Assembly (NCBI RefSeq): GCF_000243395.2 | Contig: NZ_CM001484.1 | Coordinates: 3,892,662-3,956,661, forward strand | Length of the DNA: 64,000 nt | Reading direction: 5' to 3' | DNA from: Saccharomonospora glauca K62 | GTDB taxonomy: Bacteria > Actinomycetota > Actinomycetes > Mycobacteriales > Pseudonocardiaceae | Shown here: piece after piece, positions 30,764 to 39,193 of the stretch | Numbering within the stretch: the first letter of the stretch is position 1 | Layout: each line of letters begins with the position of its first letter | Program-made: the position numbers and the translations under genes | The notes under the pieces: generated by a model | Seen by the model: the letters and a program-made list of their open reading frames with translations, nothing else | What the model was told of the DNA's origin: nothing | The model's database searches: none

Positions 30764-30827
30764 GATTCCAATTGTGCAGCACCGAGCCACTACACCGAAG
30801 CGGTGGGTTCGTGCCAGGGTGGTGCCC

Positions 30828-31661
30828 GTGCGTCGAATGACCAGTCGGATGATCAGGGTCGGAGCGACGGTGCTCGCCGCGTTGACCGCGGTGTGCGCGT
30901 GTACGCAGGGGCGCGCGCCCGCCCCGGAACGACCGGGGAACAGCGGTCCGGCCGCCGCCCCGGAGGAGTGGACGGTCGAGGTCCTCGACGTGCTGCCGCA
31001 CGACCCGGAGGCGTTCACCCAGGGACTGGAGGTCGTCGGTGACACGCTGTACGAGGGCACGGGCCTCGTGGGCGAGTCCACCGTCCGCAAGGGCCCCATC
31101 GGGGGCGACCCGACCGTCACGGTGTCGCTGCCCGAACCGTTGTTCGGCGAAGGCATCACCGTGATCGGCTCTCGCCTCTGGCAGCTCACGTGGCGCGACG
31201 GTGTCGCCATCGAACGCGACAGCGACACGCTGGCGGAACTCCGCCGTGTCGACTACGACGGCGAGGGCTGGGGGCTGTGTCACCAGAGCGAGCCCGACCG
31301 GCTGGTCATGAGCGACGGCACGGCCACCCTCACGTTCCGCGATCCCGACGACTTCTCCGTGCTCGGCACCGTCGAGGTCACCGACAGCGGGACCCCGGTG
31401 TCCCAGCTCAACGAGTTGGAGTGCGTCGACGACGTCGTGTACGCCAACGTCTGGCACACCGACGACATCCTCCGTATCGACCCGGAGAGGGGGGCCGTCA
31501 CCGCGCGCATCGACGCCTCCGGACTCCTCACCCCGGAGGAGGCGGCCGAGGCCGACGTCCTCAACGGCATCGCGGCGCTGGAGGAGCCGGACCGTTTCCT
31601 CGTCACGGGGAAACTGTGGCCGAAGATGTTCGCAGTGAGGTTCGTCCCGACGAGTCGATGA
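30828..31661 (+). CDS. secreted glutaminyl-peptide cyclotransferase (glutamine cyclotransferase)
   Basis: 277-residue protein of the plant/bacterial-type QC family, a five-bladed beta-propeller that turns N-terminal Gln into pyroglutamate. Family blocks seen: HDPEAFTQGLEV, LYEGTGLVGESTVRK, LWQLTWRDG, GEGWGLC and ELECVDDVVYANVWHTDDILRID. An N-terminal hydrophobic segment ending in VCAC suggests export, perhaps as a lipoprotein though the lipobox is not canonical. Starts at GTG 30828, ATG 30837 or ATG 30849 are possible. Divergent from the DUF3027 gene (64 bp); the MFS gene follows. Confidence 0.87.
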   Translation: MRRMTSRMIRVGATVLAALTAVCACTQGRAPAPERPGNSGPAAAPEEWTVEVLDVLPHDPEAFTQGLEVVGDTLYEGTGLVGESTVRKGPIGGDPTVTVSLPEPLFGEGITVIGSRLWQLTWRDGVAIERDSDTLAELRRVDYDGEGWGLCHQSEPDRLVMSDGTATLTFRDPDDFSVLGTVEVTDSGTPVSQLNELECVDDVVYANVWHTDDILRIDPERGAVTARIDASGLLTPEEAAEADVLNGIAALEEPDRFLVTGKLWPKMFAVRFVPTSR

Positions 31662-31699
31662 CCCGCACGAACCCGCGTCGAGTGCGGCAGGATTGGTCT

Positions 31700-33445
31700 A
31701 TGCGTTCCGGTCGTAGGGGTAGGCGGAAGTGGACGCCCGAACCACGGGCGAGCCGACCGTCGTCCGGCCCTACCTGGGTGCGGCGACCCCAATCGCCGCC
31801 CGCGACCGGGTCCCCTCCCCCATCGGACACCATTCCGACCGCCGACGAGGCACCGACCGGCGCGGTACCGGTACAGCCACCGTCGCCTCCCCGCGGAGCG
31901 CGGCTCTACCCCGGCCCCGCCGCACCGCCCCCACCGTGGCGATCCCGCCGCCCGGAGCCCCCGTACGAGCACTACGACACCGGCGGCTACCCACCGGGCC
32001 AGCCTCGGGAGGCGTTCGGAAACGAGCAGCCCACCACGAAGCACGGGTTCGAGGCGACCGAGAACGTTCGCCGGATGCCCAAGAAACTCACCGTCACACG
32101 CGTGGCGGCGCTTCGTGGTCGGGAGCTCTCCGGCCAGGCGATCGCGGCCTTCCGCAGGGCCACCACGGCCGATGGGGCCGACAAATCGGGCCTCACCTCG
32201 CTGACCTACGCGGTGATGCTGAACTACGCGAGCGACGCCGCGATGGCAGTGGCACTCGCCAACACGTTGTTCTTCGCGGCCAGCAGCGGGGAGAGCCGCG
32301 GCAAGGTGGCGCTGTATCTGTTGATCACCATCGCGCCGTTCGCCCTCGTCGCGCCGGTGATCGGACCGGCCCTCGACCGCATCCAGCGCGGCCGCAGGCT
32401 CGCCATGTGTGTCGCCTCGGCGGGCCAGGCGCTGATGTGCGTCCTCATGGCGCTGAACTTCGAAAGCTGGGTGCTCTACCCCGCCGCGCTCGGCAAGATG
32501 GTGCTGTCGAAGTCGTTCATGGTGCTCAAGGCCGCCGTCACGCCACGAGTGCTGCCGCCCGAGATCACGCTGTCGAAGACCAACGCCAGACTCGCCGTGT
32601 TCGGCCTCGCGGCCGGAGGCGTGTTCGGTGCGGTCGCCAGCGGACTGAACTGGGCGTTCGGTTCGGCCGGGGCCTTGTGGTTCACCGCGCTCATCTGTGC
32701 CGTCGGCGCCGTTCAGGCCATGCGCATCCCGGCGTGGGTCGAGGTCACCGAGGGCGAGGTGCCGGCCTCCCTGACCGGCGAGCTGCCCATGCGGAAGGCG
32801 AAGAAGCAGCGCCGCCCGATGGCCCGGCAGGTCATGGTGGCGTTGTGGGGCAACGGCTCCATCCGGGTGCTCACCGGGTTCCTCATGATGTTCGCCGCGT
32901 TCGCGGTGAAGGCCTCCACCGAGGACAGCGGGCAGAGCGCGTTCGTGCAGCTGCTGCTGCTCGGCGTCATCGGGGCCGCCGCGGGAGTCGGCGGGTTCCT
33001 CGGCAACGCCCTGGGCTCGCGCATGCAGTTCGGCAAACCCGACCAGGTGGTGCTGGCGTGCCTGGCGAGCGTGCTGGCCTCCACCGTGGTCGCCACGGTC
33101 GTGGCGGGCATCGCCACCGCCGCACTCGTCGGACTCGTGGGGTCCACCGCCAGCGCGCTCGCGAAGAACAGCCTCGACGCCGTCATCCAGCAGGACATGC
33201 CCGAGGAATCGCGCGCGTCGGCGTTCGGCCGCTCCGAGACCGTGTTGCAGCTCGCGTGGGTGTTCGGTGGCGCGGTGGGTCTGCTGCTGCCGCCCACCTA
33301 CTGGATCGGCTTCCTCGTGGTGTCCGTGCTGCTCGCGATCGGGCTCACACAGACCTGGCTGGTGCGAGGTGGCTCGTCGTTGATCCCCGCCCTGCGCTCC
33401 CGCTCGGCCGGACCCGCTCCGGAACCGACGCGGGGCGACTCGTAG
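31700..33445 (+). CDS. MFS-type membrane protein with long proline-rich N-terminus (Rv0876c-like)
   Basis: 581-residue protein. Residues 1 to about 130 are a basic, then Pro/Ser-rich cytoplasmic tail; the membrane part with about 12 TM segments starts near residue 165 (NYASDAAMAVALANTLFF). Similar to mycobacterial Rv0876c in length and neighbourhood. The ATG at 31700 was chosen because it yields the basic start MRSGRRGRRKW and lies after the preceding stop; an internal start at MPKKLTVTR is possible. Conserved but uncharacterised; it lacks a clear drug-pump motif A. DUF2771 follows after 9 bp. Confidence 0.82.
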   Translation: MRSGRRGRRKWTPEPRASRPSSGPTWVRRPQSPPATGSPPPSDTIPTADEAPTGAVPVQPPSPPRGARLYPGPAAPPPPWRSRRPEPPYEHYDTGGYPPGQPREAFGNEQPTTKHGFEATENVRRMPKKLTVTRVAALRGRELSGQAIAAFRRATTADGADKSGLTSLTYAVMLNYASDAAMAVALANTLFFAASSGESRGKVALYLLITIAPFALVAPVIGPALDRIQRGRRLAMCVASAGQALMCVLMALNFESWVLYPAALGKMVLSKSFMVLKAAVTPRVLPPEITLSKTNARLAVFGLAAGGVFGAVASGLNWAFGSAGALWFTALICAVGAVQAMRIPAWVEVTEGEVPASLTGELPMRKAKKQRRPMARQVMVALWGNGSIRVLTGFLMMFAAFAVKASTEDSGQSAFVQLLLLGVIGAAAGVGGFLGNALGSRMQFGKPDQVVLACLASVLASTVVATVVAGIATAALVGLVGSTASALAKNSLDAVIQQDMPEESRASAFGRSETVLQLAWVFGGAVGLLLPPTYWIGFLVVSVLLAIGLTQTWLVRGGSSLIPALRSRSAGPAPEPTRGDS

Positions 33446-33454
33446 TCTCGCCCC

Positions 33455-33949
33455 ATGCGACGTTCAGTAGTAGCGCTGACGGCCGCCGGGGCGGCCGTGC
33501 TGACCGGCTGTTCCGCTCCGCACCCTCCCGAGGTGACCTTCTACGCCGACGGCGACAGCGTGCAGGCGCTACCGCTGAGCTACTGCGACGCGCTGCTGAC
33601 GGCCTGCGACACCGACGGCGAACCCGTCACGCTGGACGCCCGCCCCGGTCAGCCCGTGCAGATCTCCGTTCCCGCCGAGATCGCCGAGACGCCATGGCTG
33701 GTGATCGTGCAGTCCGCCGCCCCCGACGGCACCTTGCTGCCGATGCAGCAGGAGGTGTTCACCGACGGCACCCGGCACGCCCACACCGTGGTGCCGGAGA
33801 CGCCCGAGCATCAGCCGCTCGTGGTGGAGGTCCAGCAGCTCGGCGCCGCCTACGCCGTGGACGAGAACGACCAGCCGATCATGGACGAGCAGGGGTCGCC
33901 GCAGCTCGTCGTGCGCGGTGTCTGGTCGCTCCAGATCGACCCGGACTGA
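33455..33949 (+). CDS. DUF2771 lipoprotein
   Basis: 164-residue secreted lipoprotein: signal peptide with lipobox LTGC (Cys19), then a single beta-rich domain with two cysteines (YCDALLTACDTDG) close enough to form a disulfide. The C-terminal WSLQIDPD is typical of DUF2771, also seen next to the Rv0876c-type MFS in mycobacteria (Rv0875c). Function unknown; co-transcribed with the membrane protein 9 bp upstream and convergent with hmp. Confidence 0.88.
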   Translation: MRRSVVALTAAGAAVLTGCSAPHPPEVTFYADGDSVQALPLSYCDALLTACDTDGEPVTLDARPGQPVQISVPAEIAETPWLVIVQSAAPDGTLLPMQQEVFTDGTRHAHTVVPETPEHQPLVVEVQQLGAAYAVDENDQPIMDEQGSPQLVVRGVWSLQIDPD

Positions 33950-33959
33950 CGCGACGGAC

Positions 33960-35150
33960 TCACCCGTCGCCGGTGAGCATCCCCGCGCCGAACACTTCGG
34001 TGAAGATGCGCTCGGCGGGCACCCCGCGCCTGCGCAATCCTGCCCTCACCGACGCCATGAACGGGAGCGGGCCGCACAGGTACACCAGCGCGTTCTCCGG
34101 GAGCGGGATCTCGTCGACGTTCAGCAACCCCGGCCGTGCGTCGCCGGTCGCGCCCTGCTCGTACCAGCTCAACTGCTCGAAAGAGCGCAGCTGCGCGCCC
34201 GCGTGCGCGACGTCGTCGTGCAGTGCGTGCCGCTCGGGCGAGCGGTCGGCGTGGACCGCGACGACCTCGCGGAACGGCTGGGTCCGCCCGATGTGGTCCA
34301 GCATGCCCGCCATCGGTGTCACTCCGATACCAGCGCTGACGAGTACCACCGGGTCGTCACCCTGGTCCAGCACCACGTCTCCGGCCACCGGTCCGACCTG
34401 CAGGATGTCGTCTGCCGCCACTCGGTCGCACAGATGGTTGGACACACGGCCGTCGGGAGCGCCGTCAGCGCCCCGCACCCGGCGGACGGTGATCCGCAAC
34501 GAACCCCGGCCCGGGCCCTGAGAAAGCGAGTACTGCCGGGGCTGACGACGCCCGTCCGGCAGCGTCACCGCGACGGAGACGTACTGGCCCGGCCGGAACG
34601 CCGGCACCGGGCCACCGTCGTCGGGCACCAGCGTGAACGAGACCGTGTCCTCGGCCTCAGCGACCCGCTTCGCCACCCGCCAGTCCCGCCAGGGCGACGT
34701 CGACTCGACCTCACCGCGTTGGTACAGCTGCGCTTCCGCGGCGATCAGGTGGCAGGCGCACAGCCAGTACACCTCGTCCCACGCCGCGCGCACCTCGTCG
34801 GTCACCGCGTCACCCAGTACCTTGGCGACCGCGCCGAGCAGGTACCTCCCCACGATCGTGTACTGCGCGGGCTGCACCCCGAGCGACACGTGCTTGTGCG
34901 CGACGCGCTCCGCGATGGGCGTGAAGTCCGCCTGCCGCTCGCCCACCAGGTACTCGGCGAACGCCACGACCGCCGCCGCGAGCGCGCGCTGCTGGTCGCC
35001 GTTGGCCTGGTTGCCGAGGTTGAACAGGTCGAGCAGTTCCGGGTGTCCGGCGAACAGGTCGGAGTAGAACTGCGTCGTGATCTCGGGCCCGTGGTCTCGA
35101 ACGACCGGCAGCGTGGCCCGGACGATCTCGGCTGACTTGGCCGACAGCAT
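33960..35150 (-). CDS. hmp: flavohemoprotein, nitric oxide dioxygenase
   Basis: 396-residue three-domain enzyme that oxidises nitric oxide to nitrate with NAD(P)H. The globin domain (1 to about 137) has the proximal His in AHKHVSLGVQPAQYTIVG. The FAD domain carries RQYSLS, and the NAD domain GIGVTPMAGML with the C-terminal FTEVFGAG. Length matches E. coli Hmp. It lies 12 bp downstream of an Rrf2/NsrR-type regulator on the same strand, the standard nitric-oxide stress pair. Confidence 0.95.
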   Translation of the reverse strand: MLSAKSAEIVRATLPVVRDHGPEITTQFYSDLFAGHPELLDLFNLGNQANGDQQRALAAAVVAFAEYLVGERQADFTPIAERVAHKHVSLGVQPAQYTIVGRYLLGAVAKVLGDAVTDEVRAAWDEVYWLCACHLIAAEAQLYQRGEVESTSPWRDWRVAKRVAEAEDTVSFTLVPDDGGPVPAFRPGQYVSVAVTLPDGRRQPRQYSLSQGPGRGSLRITVRRVRGADGAPDGRVSNHLCDRVAADDILQVGPVAGDVVLDQGDDPVVLVSAGIGVTPMAGMLDHIGRTQPFREVVAVHADRSPERHALHDDVAHAGAQLRSFEQLSWYEQGATGDARPGLLNVDEIPLPENALVYLCGPLPFMASVRAGLRRRGVPAERIFTEVFGAGMLTGDG

Positions 35151-35162
35151 GGCGTCCTCCTC

Positions 35163-35609
35163 TCAGCGTGCCCCGGTGTCCCCGGAGCTCCATCCGATGC
35201 TGAGCAGCACCGGCCCGGCGTCGTCCGCCACGAGGTCCGCCAGTGACACCTCGTCGAGGCTGCGCAGGAACGCGTCGTGGGCCCGGCGGAAGGCGGAGCG
35301 CAGCTGGCACTGGCCACGCAGCGGACAGGGTGGGTCGTCGCACTGCACGACCTCGTCGTCGGCTTCGAGCCGCCGCACGACGGTGCCCACCCCGACTCGC
35401 CGGGCGCCCGGTTCCAGCTCCACCCCTCCTCCACGGCCCCGGGCAGTGGCGAGCAGCCCCAGGCGCTGGAGCCGCTGCACCACCTTCGCCAGGTGGTGCC
35501 GGGGCACGGACAGCGCCGCGGCCAGCTCGTCGACCGTCCGGCGACCGTCCTTGGCGGCCGTGTACATCAACACCCTGAGCGCGATGTCCGTGGACCGGTT
35601 GAGCTGCAC
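35163..35609 (-). CDS. nsrR: Rrf2 family iron-sulfur regulator, NsrR
   Basis: 148-residue winged-helix protein that in relatives holds a [4Fe-4S] cluster and represses hmp until nitric oxide damages the cluster. Candidate ligands are Cys90, Cys95 and Cys101 (QCDDPPCPLRGQC) with Asp8, the non-cysteine ligand seen in Streptomyces coelicolor NsrR. The DNA-binding helix is in VPRHHLAKVVQRLQ. First gene of the nsrR-hmp operon. The Cys spacing (5 and 6) is slightly tighter than in S. coelicolor. Confidence 0.9.
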   Translation of the reverse strand: MQLNRSTDIALRVLMYTAAKDGRRTVDELAAALSVPRHHLAKVVQRLQRLGLLATARGRGGGVELEPGARRVGVGTVVRRLEADDEVVQCDDPPCPLRGQCQLRSAFRRAHDAFLRSLDEVSLADLVADDAGPVLLSIGWSSGDTGAR

Positions 35610-35649
35610 GCCGGGACGCTAACCCCGAAACCGGATTCCGCCGTACTCG

Positions 35650-35690
35650 TTTGTGATTAACGACTCCCCGAGTCCGCTTTACATCACAAA
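35650..35690. promoter_or_regulatory. inverted TTTGTGAT/ATCACAAA pair upstream of nsrR
   Basis: TTTGTGAT (35650-35657) and ATCACAAA (35683-35690) form a perfect 8-bp inverted pair with a 25-nt centre, 41 bp upstream of nsrR. The half sites look like CRP/FNR cores, though their spacing is far too wide for one dimer. The right half merges with the T-tract of the cspB terminator, so it may be partly coincidental. Confidence 0.3.
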
Positions 35691-35718
35691 AAGGGCGGGC
35701 ACCCGCGTGCCCGCCCTT
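35691..35718 (-). terminator. intrinsic terminator of the cold-shock gene
   Basis: Perfect 12-bp stem AAGGGCGGGCAC (35691-35702) and GTGCCCGCCCTT (35707-35718) with a 4-nt loop. Read on the minus strand it is followed by TTTTTGTG, so it is a canonical terminator for the gene ending at 35747. Confidence 0.92.
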
Positions 35719-35746
35719 GTCGACGATCAGGTGTGCGCCCCCGCGA

Positions 35747-36133
35747 TCACGGGTCGAGGTCGCGCGCGACCGCCCGCATCACCTCGGCGATGCGCTTGGT
35801 GTTCCTGCGCTCGGGGTACCGACCCCGGCGCAGGTCGGGCTGCACCTTCATCTCCAGCAGCTTGATCATGTCCTCGATGAGGCCGTGGAGTTCCTCCGCC
35901 GGGCGCCGCCGGGCCTCAGCCACCGAAGGCGGCGGGTCGAGCAACCGAACGGACAGGGCCTGCGGGCCGCGTCTGCCGTCGGCGACACCGAACTCCAGCC
36001 GCTGACCGGCCTTCAGCGCCTCGACACCCTTCGGCAGCGCAGACTTACGAACATAGACGTCCTTGCCTCCGTCCTGTGTGACGAAGCCGAACCCCTTGTC
36101 CGCGTCGTACCATTTGACCTTGCCGGTCGGCAC
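35747..36133 (-). CDS. cspB: cold-shock domain protein with C-terminal extension (CspB type)
   Basis: 128-residue protein. Residues 1-66 form a cold-shock domain with RNP1 KGFGFV; RNP2 reads VYVRKS instead of the usual VFVH. Residues 70-128 form a helical, basic extension absent from the 67-residue classical Csps. The same size and place are seen in mycobacterial CspB (Rv0871). Such proteins bind single-stranded nucleic acid and act as RNA chaperones; the extension's role is unknown. Followed by a textbook terminator. Confidence 0.9.
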   Translation of the reverse strand: MPTGKVKWYDADKGFGFVTQDGGKDVYVRKSALPKGVEALKAGQRLEFGVADGRRGPQALSVRLLDPPPSVAEARRRPAEELHGLIEDMIKLLEMKVQPDLRRGRYPERRNTKRIAEVMRAVARDLDP

Positions 36134-36503
36134 TGCCTCTCACCGTTCCTTCGCTCTCCTGCAACGGACCCTGCAACTCGCACGGCCCCGCACGACGAAC
36201 GCGCCCCAGGCGTACCCAGGACGCGCACTCCTTCAGGGTATCGCGCCGCACCCTCGACGGCGAGGGTGATTGTCCGGTTCGACCCGGCACCGTGGCCGTC
36301 GATGTTCACGGCAAGCGTCGGCCACCGACGACACCGCGCACGACGACCCTCCCGGGCCGACGCGCCTCTCGACTTCCACAAAGGACTCCTCAAGTGCCGA
36401 GTTCCCGCAGGCTGCCCTCTTTCGATCGCGACGCAGGTCACGCTCCGACGGATGGGTCACACACGCCGAGGCACGGCATCGGGGCCGCCTCTAAGATGAC
36501 CTC
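36134..36503. other. 370-bp region without a supported gene
   Basis: Divergent region between cspB and a small membrane protein gene. It contains a perfect 8-bp dyad CACCCTCG-ACGG-CGAGGGTG (36249-36268), about 115 bp upstream of cspB, that could be an operator or leader hairpin. Several frames are open on both strands but have no recognisable protein content. A long cspB leader is possible, as is common for cold-shock genes, but nothing shows it directly. Confidence 0.5.
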
Positions 36504-36737
36504 ATGGAAACCGCTGTTCCGAACAAGAACTCGACTGCCACGCGGAAGCCGTGGCTGATGCGGATCGGCATCGGTCTCTTCGCGCTCGGGATGCTCGCAG
36601 TCGTCGCGGTGTTCCTGCTCTTCGCGGCCGGCTACTCGGAACTGCCGGTCTGGTTGTCCGCCGCCGCCGGAGTGGTGACCCCACTCGGGTTGGGACTGGG
36701 ACTCATCTCGCTGGTCCGCGAGCACCGTCGCGCCTGA
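36504..36737 (+). CDS. small membrane protein, two TM helices
   Basis: 77-residue protein with a polar, basic N-terminus (about 1-18) and two hydrophobic helices (20-42 and 48-68) ending in REHRRA, which would place both ends in the cytoplasm. I do not recognise a family; it occupies the place after cspB where mycobacteria have another small membrane protein (Rv0870c). Its 3' end overlaps the convergent HAD phosphatase gene by 35 bp. Real gene likely because of a clear membrane topology and sensible spacing, but function is unknown. Confidence 0.65.
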   Translation: METAVPNKNSTATRKPWLMRIGIGLFALGMLAVVAVFLLFAAGYSELPVWLSAAAGVVTPLGLGLGLISLVREHRRA

Positions 36738-37350
36738 ACCCGACGTCGCGGTGCTCGGCGAGCCACGCTGGGAACTCCGTCAGCGAGTCGAGCACCACGT
36801 GCGCTCCCGCGTCGAGCAGTTGCGCACGATCGCACGGTCCGGTGGTGACGCCGACCGCGACCGCCCCGGCCGCCAGTGCGCCCCGGACGTCGCCCACGTG
36901 ATCGCCGACGAACACGTGGGCGTCGTGTCGCGTGAGCGCCGCCGCTTTCTCCGTCGACCACAGCTCGCCCACGAGCGTGTCGACCGTCCAGCCCAGGGCC
37001 TGCACGTGCAGGTCGGCGTTGCGCGCGTACTTCCCGGTCACGACGAGTGATCGGGCACCGACCCGGCGGACCGCCTCCAGCGCCTCCGCCGCCCCCGGCA
37101 ACGCCACCGTGCGCGGGATGACGATCTCCGGGTAGATCTGCCGGAACCGGGCCACGAGCGCGGGAATGCGTTCGACCGGAGCACCGAAGTCGCGCAGGAC
37201 GTGGTCGAGTGGCGGCCCGAGATTCGCGGCGAAGTGCTCACCGTCGAACGGGAAGCCGGACTCGTCCGCGAGCGCGTTCATGGCCTCGACCATGCCCGGC
37301 CGAGGGTCGATCAGTGTCATGTCGAGGTCGAACCCCACGCAGGTGCCCAC
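36703..37350 (-). CDS. HAD superfamily phosphatase (phosphoglycolate phosphatase-like)
   Basis: 215-residue HAD hydrolase. Motif I FDLDMTLID is at the very start, motif II is in SLVVTGK, and motif III/IV FVGDHVGDVRGA carries the acidic pair. A helical cap lies between (about 18-90). The GTG at 37350 was preferred to an upstream ATG because homology starts with VGFDLD. Substrate cannot be assigned. Convergent with the small membrane protein gene. Confidence 0.87.
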   Translation of the reverse strand: MGTCVGFDLDMTLIDPRPGMVEAMNALADESGFPFDGEHFAANLGPPLDHVLRDFGAPVERIPALVARFRQIYPEIVIPRTVALPGAAEALEAVRRVGARSLVVTGKYARNADLHVQALGWTVDTLVGELWSTEKAAALTRHDAHVFVGDHVGDVRGALAAGAVAVGVTTGPCDRAQLLDAGAHVVLDSLTEFPAWLAEHRDVGFRRDGARGPAR

Positions 37351-37433
37351 GGGCCCACGGTAGCTTCGCTCGACAGCGAGGGAAGACCCGTCCAGCCGAT
37401 TGACACTGCAGCCCATTCTGTCAAGATCGAGCT

Positions 37434-38093
37434 GTGGCGCAGATCACGAACCATGCGGATCGAGTTCGGGCATCGCTACGCGAACAGCTTCTCGACGCCA
37501 CCACCGAGTTGTTGACCGAGAGCGGGTATGCCGGGCTGCGTATGGCGGACGTCGCGGCGGCGGTGGGCGTGAGCCGACAGACCGTCTACAACGAGTTCGG
37601 CAACAAGGCCGCACTCGTCCAGGCCGTGGTGCTGCGCATCCTCGGCGAGGTCACCGAGGGCATCCGACATCGGCTCGACGAGGCCGGCGACGTCCTCACC
37701 GGCGTCCACGCCGCCACCGTCTACACCGTCGAGCACGCGCGCAGGAACCGGTTGGTGGCCGCCGTCATGGGCGCACGCCCGGCCGAGGACCTGCTTCCCC
37801 TGATCACCACACGCGGGCAGCCCGTGCTGCACGCCGCCACCGATCTCGCCGAGGCGTACCTGCGGGAACAACTCCCCGACCTCGCCGATCCCCGGTTCGT
37901 CGCCACCACCATGGCCCGACTCACCCTCAGCCACCTCGTGCTGCCGCACGGCTCCGCCACCGACGCGGCCGACCACGTCCGAACCGTGGTGGCTGCCCTC
38001 CTCCGCCCCGACACGACGTTCCCTCCGAGCATCTCGACAGCACGCGACCGAAGGGACAGAAACCATGACCGCGACACCGGCCGAGCACCGTGA
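37434..38093 (+). CDS. TetR family regulator, next to R2lox gene
   Basis: 219-residue regulator with an N-terminal TetR HTH ([20 protein letters not shown], about 39-58) and a helical ligand domain. GTG start. Its 3' end overlaps the R2lox gene by 29 bp, so it is in the same transcript and probably its regulator. The same pair occurs in M. tuberculosis (Rv0232-Rv0233). Ligand unknown, perhaps a fatty acid given the R2lox pocket. Confidence 0.9.
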   Translation: MAQITNHADRVRASLREQLLDATTELLTESGYAGLRMADVAAAVGVSRQTVYNEFGNKAALVQAVVLRILGEVTEGIRHRLDEAGDVLTGVHAATVYTVEHARRNRLVAAVMGARPAEDLLPLITTRGQPVLHAATDLAEAYLREQLPDLADPRFVATTMARLTLSHLVLPHGSATDAADHVRTVVAALLRPDTTFPPSISTARDRRDRNHDRDTGRAP

Positions 38094-39033
38094 CGGTTTC
38101 CAGTCGCTGCGCCGCGGCGGACTGAACTGGGACTCGTTCCCACTGCGCCTGTTCGTCAAGGGCAACCGCAAGTTCTGGAACCCGGCCGACATCGACTTCG
38201 GCGCCGACGCGGCCGACTGGCAGTCCCTGACCGACGACCAACGCCGCTCGGCCACCTACCTGTGCGCGCAGTTCGTGGCGGGCGAGGAAGCCGTCACCGA
38301 GGACATCCAGCCGTTCATGAAGGCGATGGCCGCCGAGGGCAGGTTGGGCGACGAGATGTACCTGACGCAGTTCTGCTTCGAGGAGGCCAAGCACACCGAG
38401 GTGTTCCGGCGGTGGATGGACGCGGTCGGCCTCACCGACGACCTGCACTCCTTCGTCGCCGAGAACCCGCATTACCGCGCGCTGTTCTACGAGGAGCTGC
38501 CCGCCTCCCTCGGCGTCCTCGCCGAGGACCCGAGCCCACGCAACCAGGTCCGCGCGAGCGTCACCTACCACCACGTGATCGAGGGCTCCCTCGCGCTGAC
38601 CGGGTACTACGCCTGGCAGAAGGTCTGCACCACCTACGGCATCCTGCCCGGCATGCAGCAGCTCGTGCGGTACATCTCCGACGACGAGCGCAGGCACATG
38701 GCGTGGGGCACGTTCACGTGCCGACGGCACGTGGCCGCCGACGACTCGCTGTGGGAGGTCGTACAGCAGCGCATGGGTGAACTCCTCCCGCACGCCGTCG
38801 GCATGATCCAGTGGGTCGACGAGCAGTTCGACACCCCGCGGTTCGGCTTCGACAACGACGAGTTCGTGCAGTACGCGGCCGACCGCGCGCAGCGCCGCCT
38901 CGGCGCGATCGAGTCGGCGCGCGGCGCGAACGTCGCCGAGATCGACATCGACCACTCCCCCGAACAACTGGAGGAGGCCTTCGGCCGGGAGGACGAGAAG
39001 GCTCTCGCCGAGGCATCCGAGCACGCGTCCTGA
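38065..39033 (+). CDS. R2-like ligand-binding oxidase (Mn/Fe R2lox)
   Basis: 322-residue ferritin-like protein often misannotated as ribonucleotide reductase beta. R2lox enzymes hold a Mn/Fe pair, bind a long-chain fatty acid and form a Val-Tyr ether cross-link. All key residues of M. tuberculosis Rv0233 are present at +6: metal ligands Glu74, Glu107, His110, Glu173, Glu208, His211, and the cross-link pair Val77 and Tyr168. No radical-storing Tyr or R1 partner is evident, so it is not a reductase subunit. Preceded by an overlapping TetR gene. Physiological reaction unknown in all organisms. Confidence 0.93.
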   Translation: MTATPAEHRDGFQSLRRGGLNWDSFPLRLFVKGNRKFWNPADIDFGADAADWQSLTDDQRRSATYLCAQFVAGEEAVTEDIQPFMKAMAAEGRLGDEMYLTQFCFEEAKHTEVFRRWMDAVGLTDDLHSFVAENPHYRALFYEELPASLGVLAEDPSPRNQVRASVTYHHVIEGSLALTGYYAWQKVCTTYGILPGMQQLVRYISDDERRHMAWGTFTCRRHVAADDSLWEVVQQRMGELLPHAVGMIQWVDEQFDTPRFGFDNDEFVQYAADRAQRRLGAIESARGANVAEIDIDHSPEQLEEAFGREDEKALAEASEHAS

Positions 39034-39056
39034 ACGCACGACCGGGAAAGCCCGCG

Positions 39057-39100
39057 CCCCGTACGGCGAGTTCGCCGTCGTGCTCCCACGCGGTACGGGG
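39057..39100 (+). terminator. possible hairpin after R2lox
   Basis: CCCCGTAC (39057-39064) and GTACGGGG (39093-39100) pair perfectly over 8 bp, enclosing a smaller GGCGA-GTT-CGCC-like hairpin. There is no U-tract. A terminator is the simplest reading. Confidence 0.4.
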
Positions 39101-39193
39101 TGCCGGCTACCGCGCTGCTCCCCTCCGTATCGGACGAAGAACGCGGACTGCTAGAAATCAGACGGTAACTCTTGGTGACTACCGGAGGCGGTC

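Noticed and set aside
27842-31042. 1066-residue plus-strand open frame
   Set aside because: Antisense to the ATPase-like and DUF3027 genes; composition is that of a GC-rich shadow frame.
30764-31228. N-terminal extension of the DUF3027 protein
   Set aside because: It is antisense to the glutamine cyclotransferase gene and low in complexity; ATG 30763 matches the domain start.
31729-34521. 930-residue plus-strand open frame
   Set aside because: Alternative frame of the MFS and DUF2771 genes, both of which have clear TM segments or a lipobox in the true frame.
38065-39033. Ribonucleotide reductase beta subunit
   Set aside because: The Val77-Tyr168 cross-link pair and R2lox ligand set are present, and there is no R1 gene nearby.
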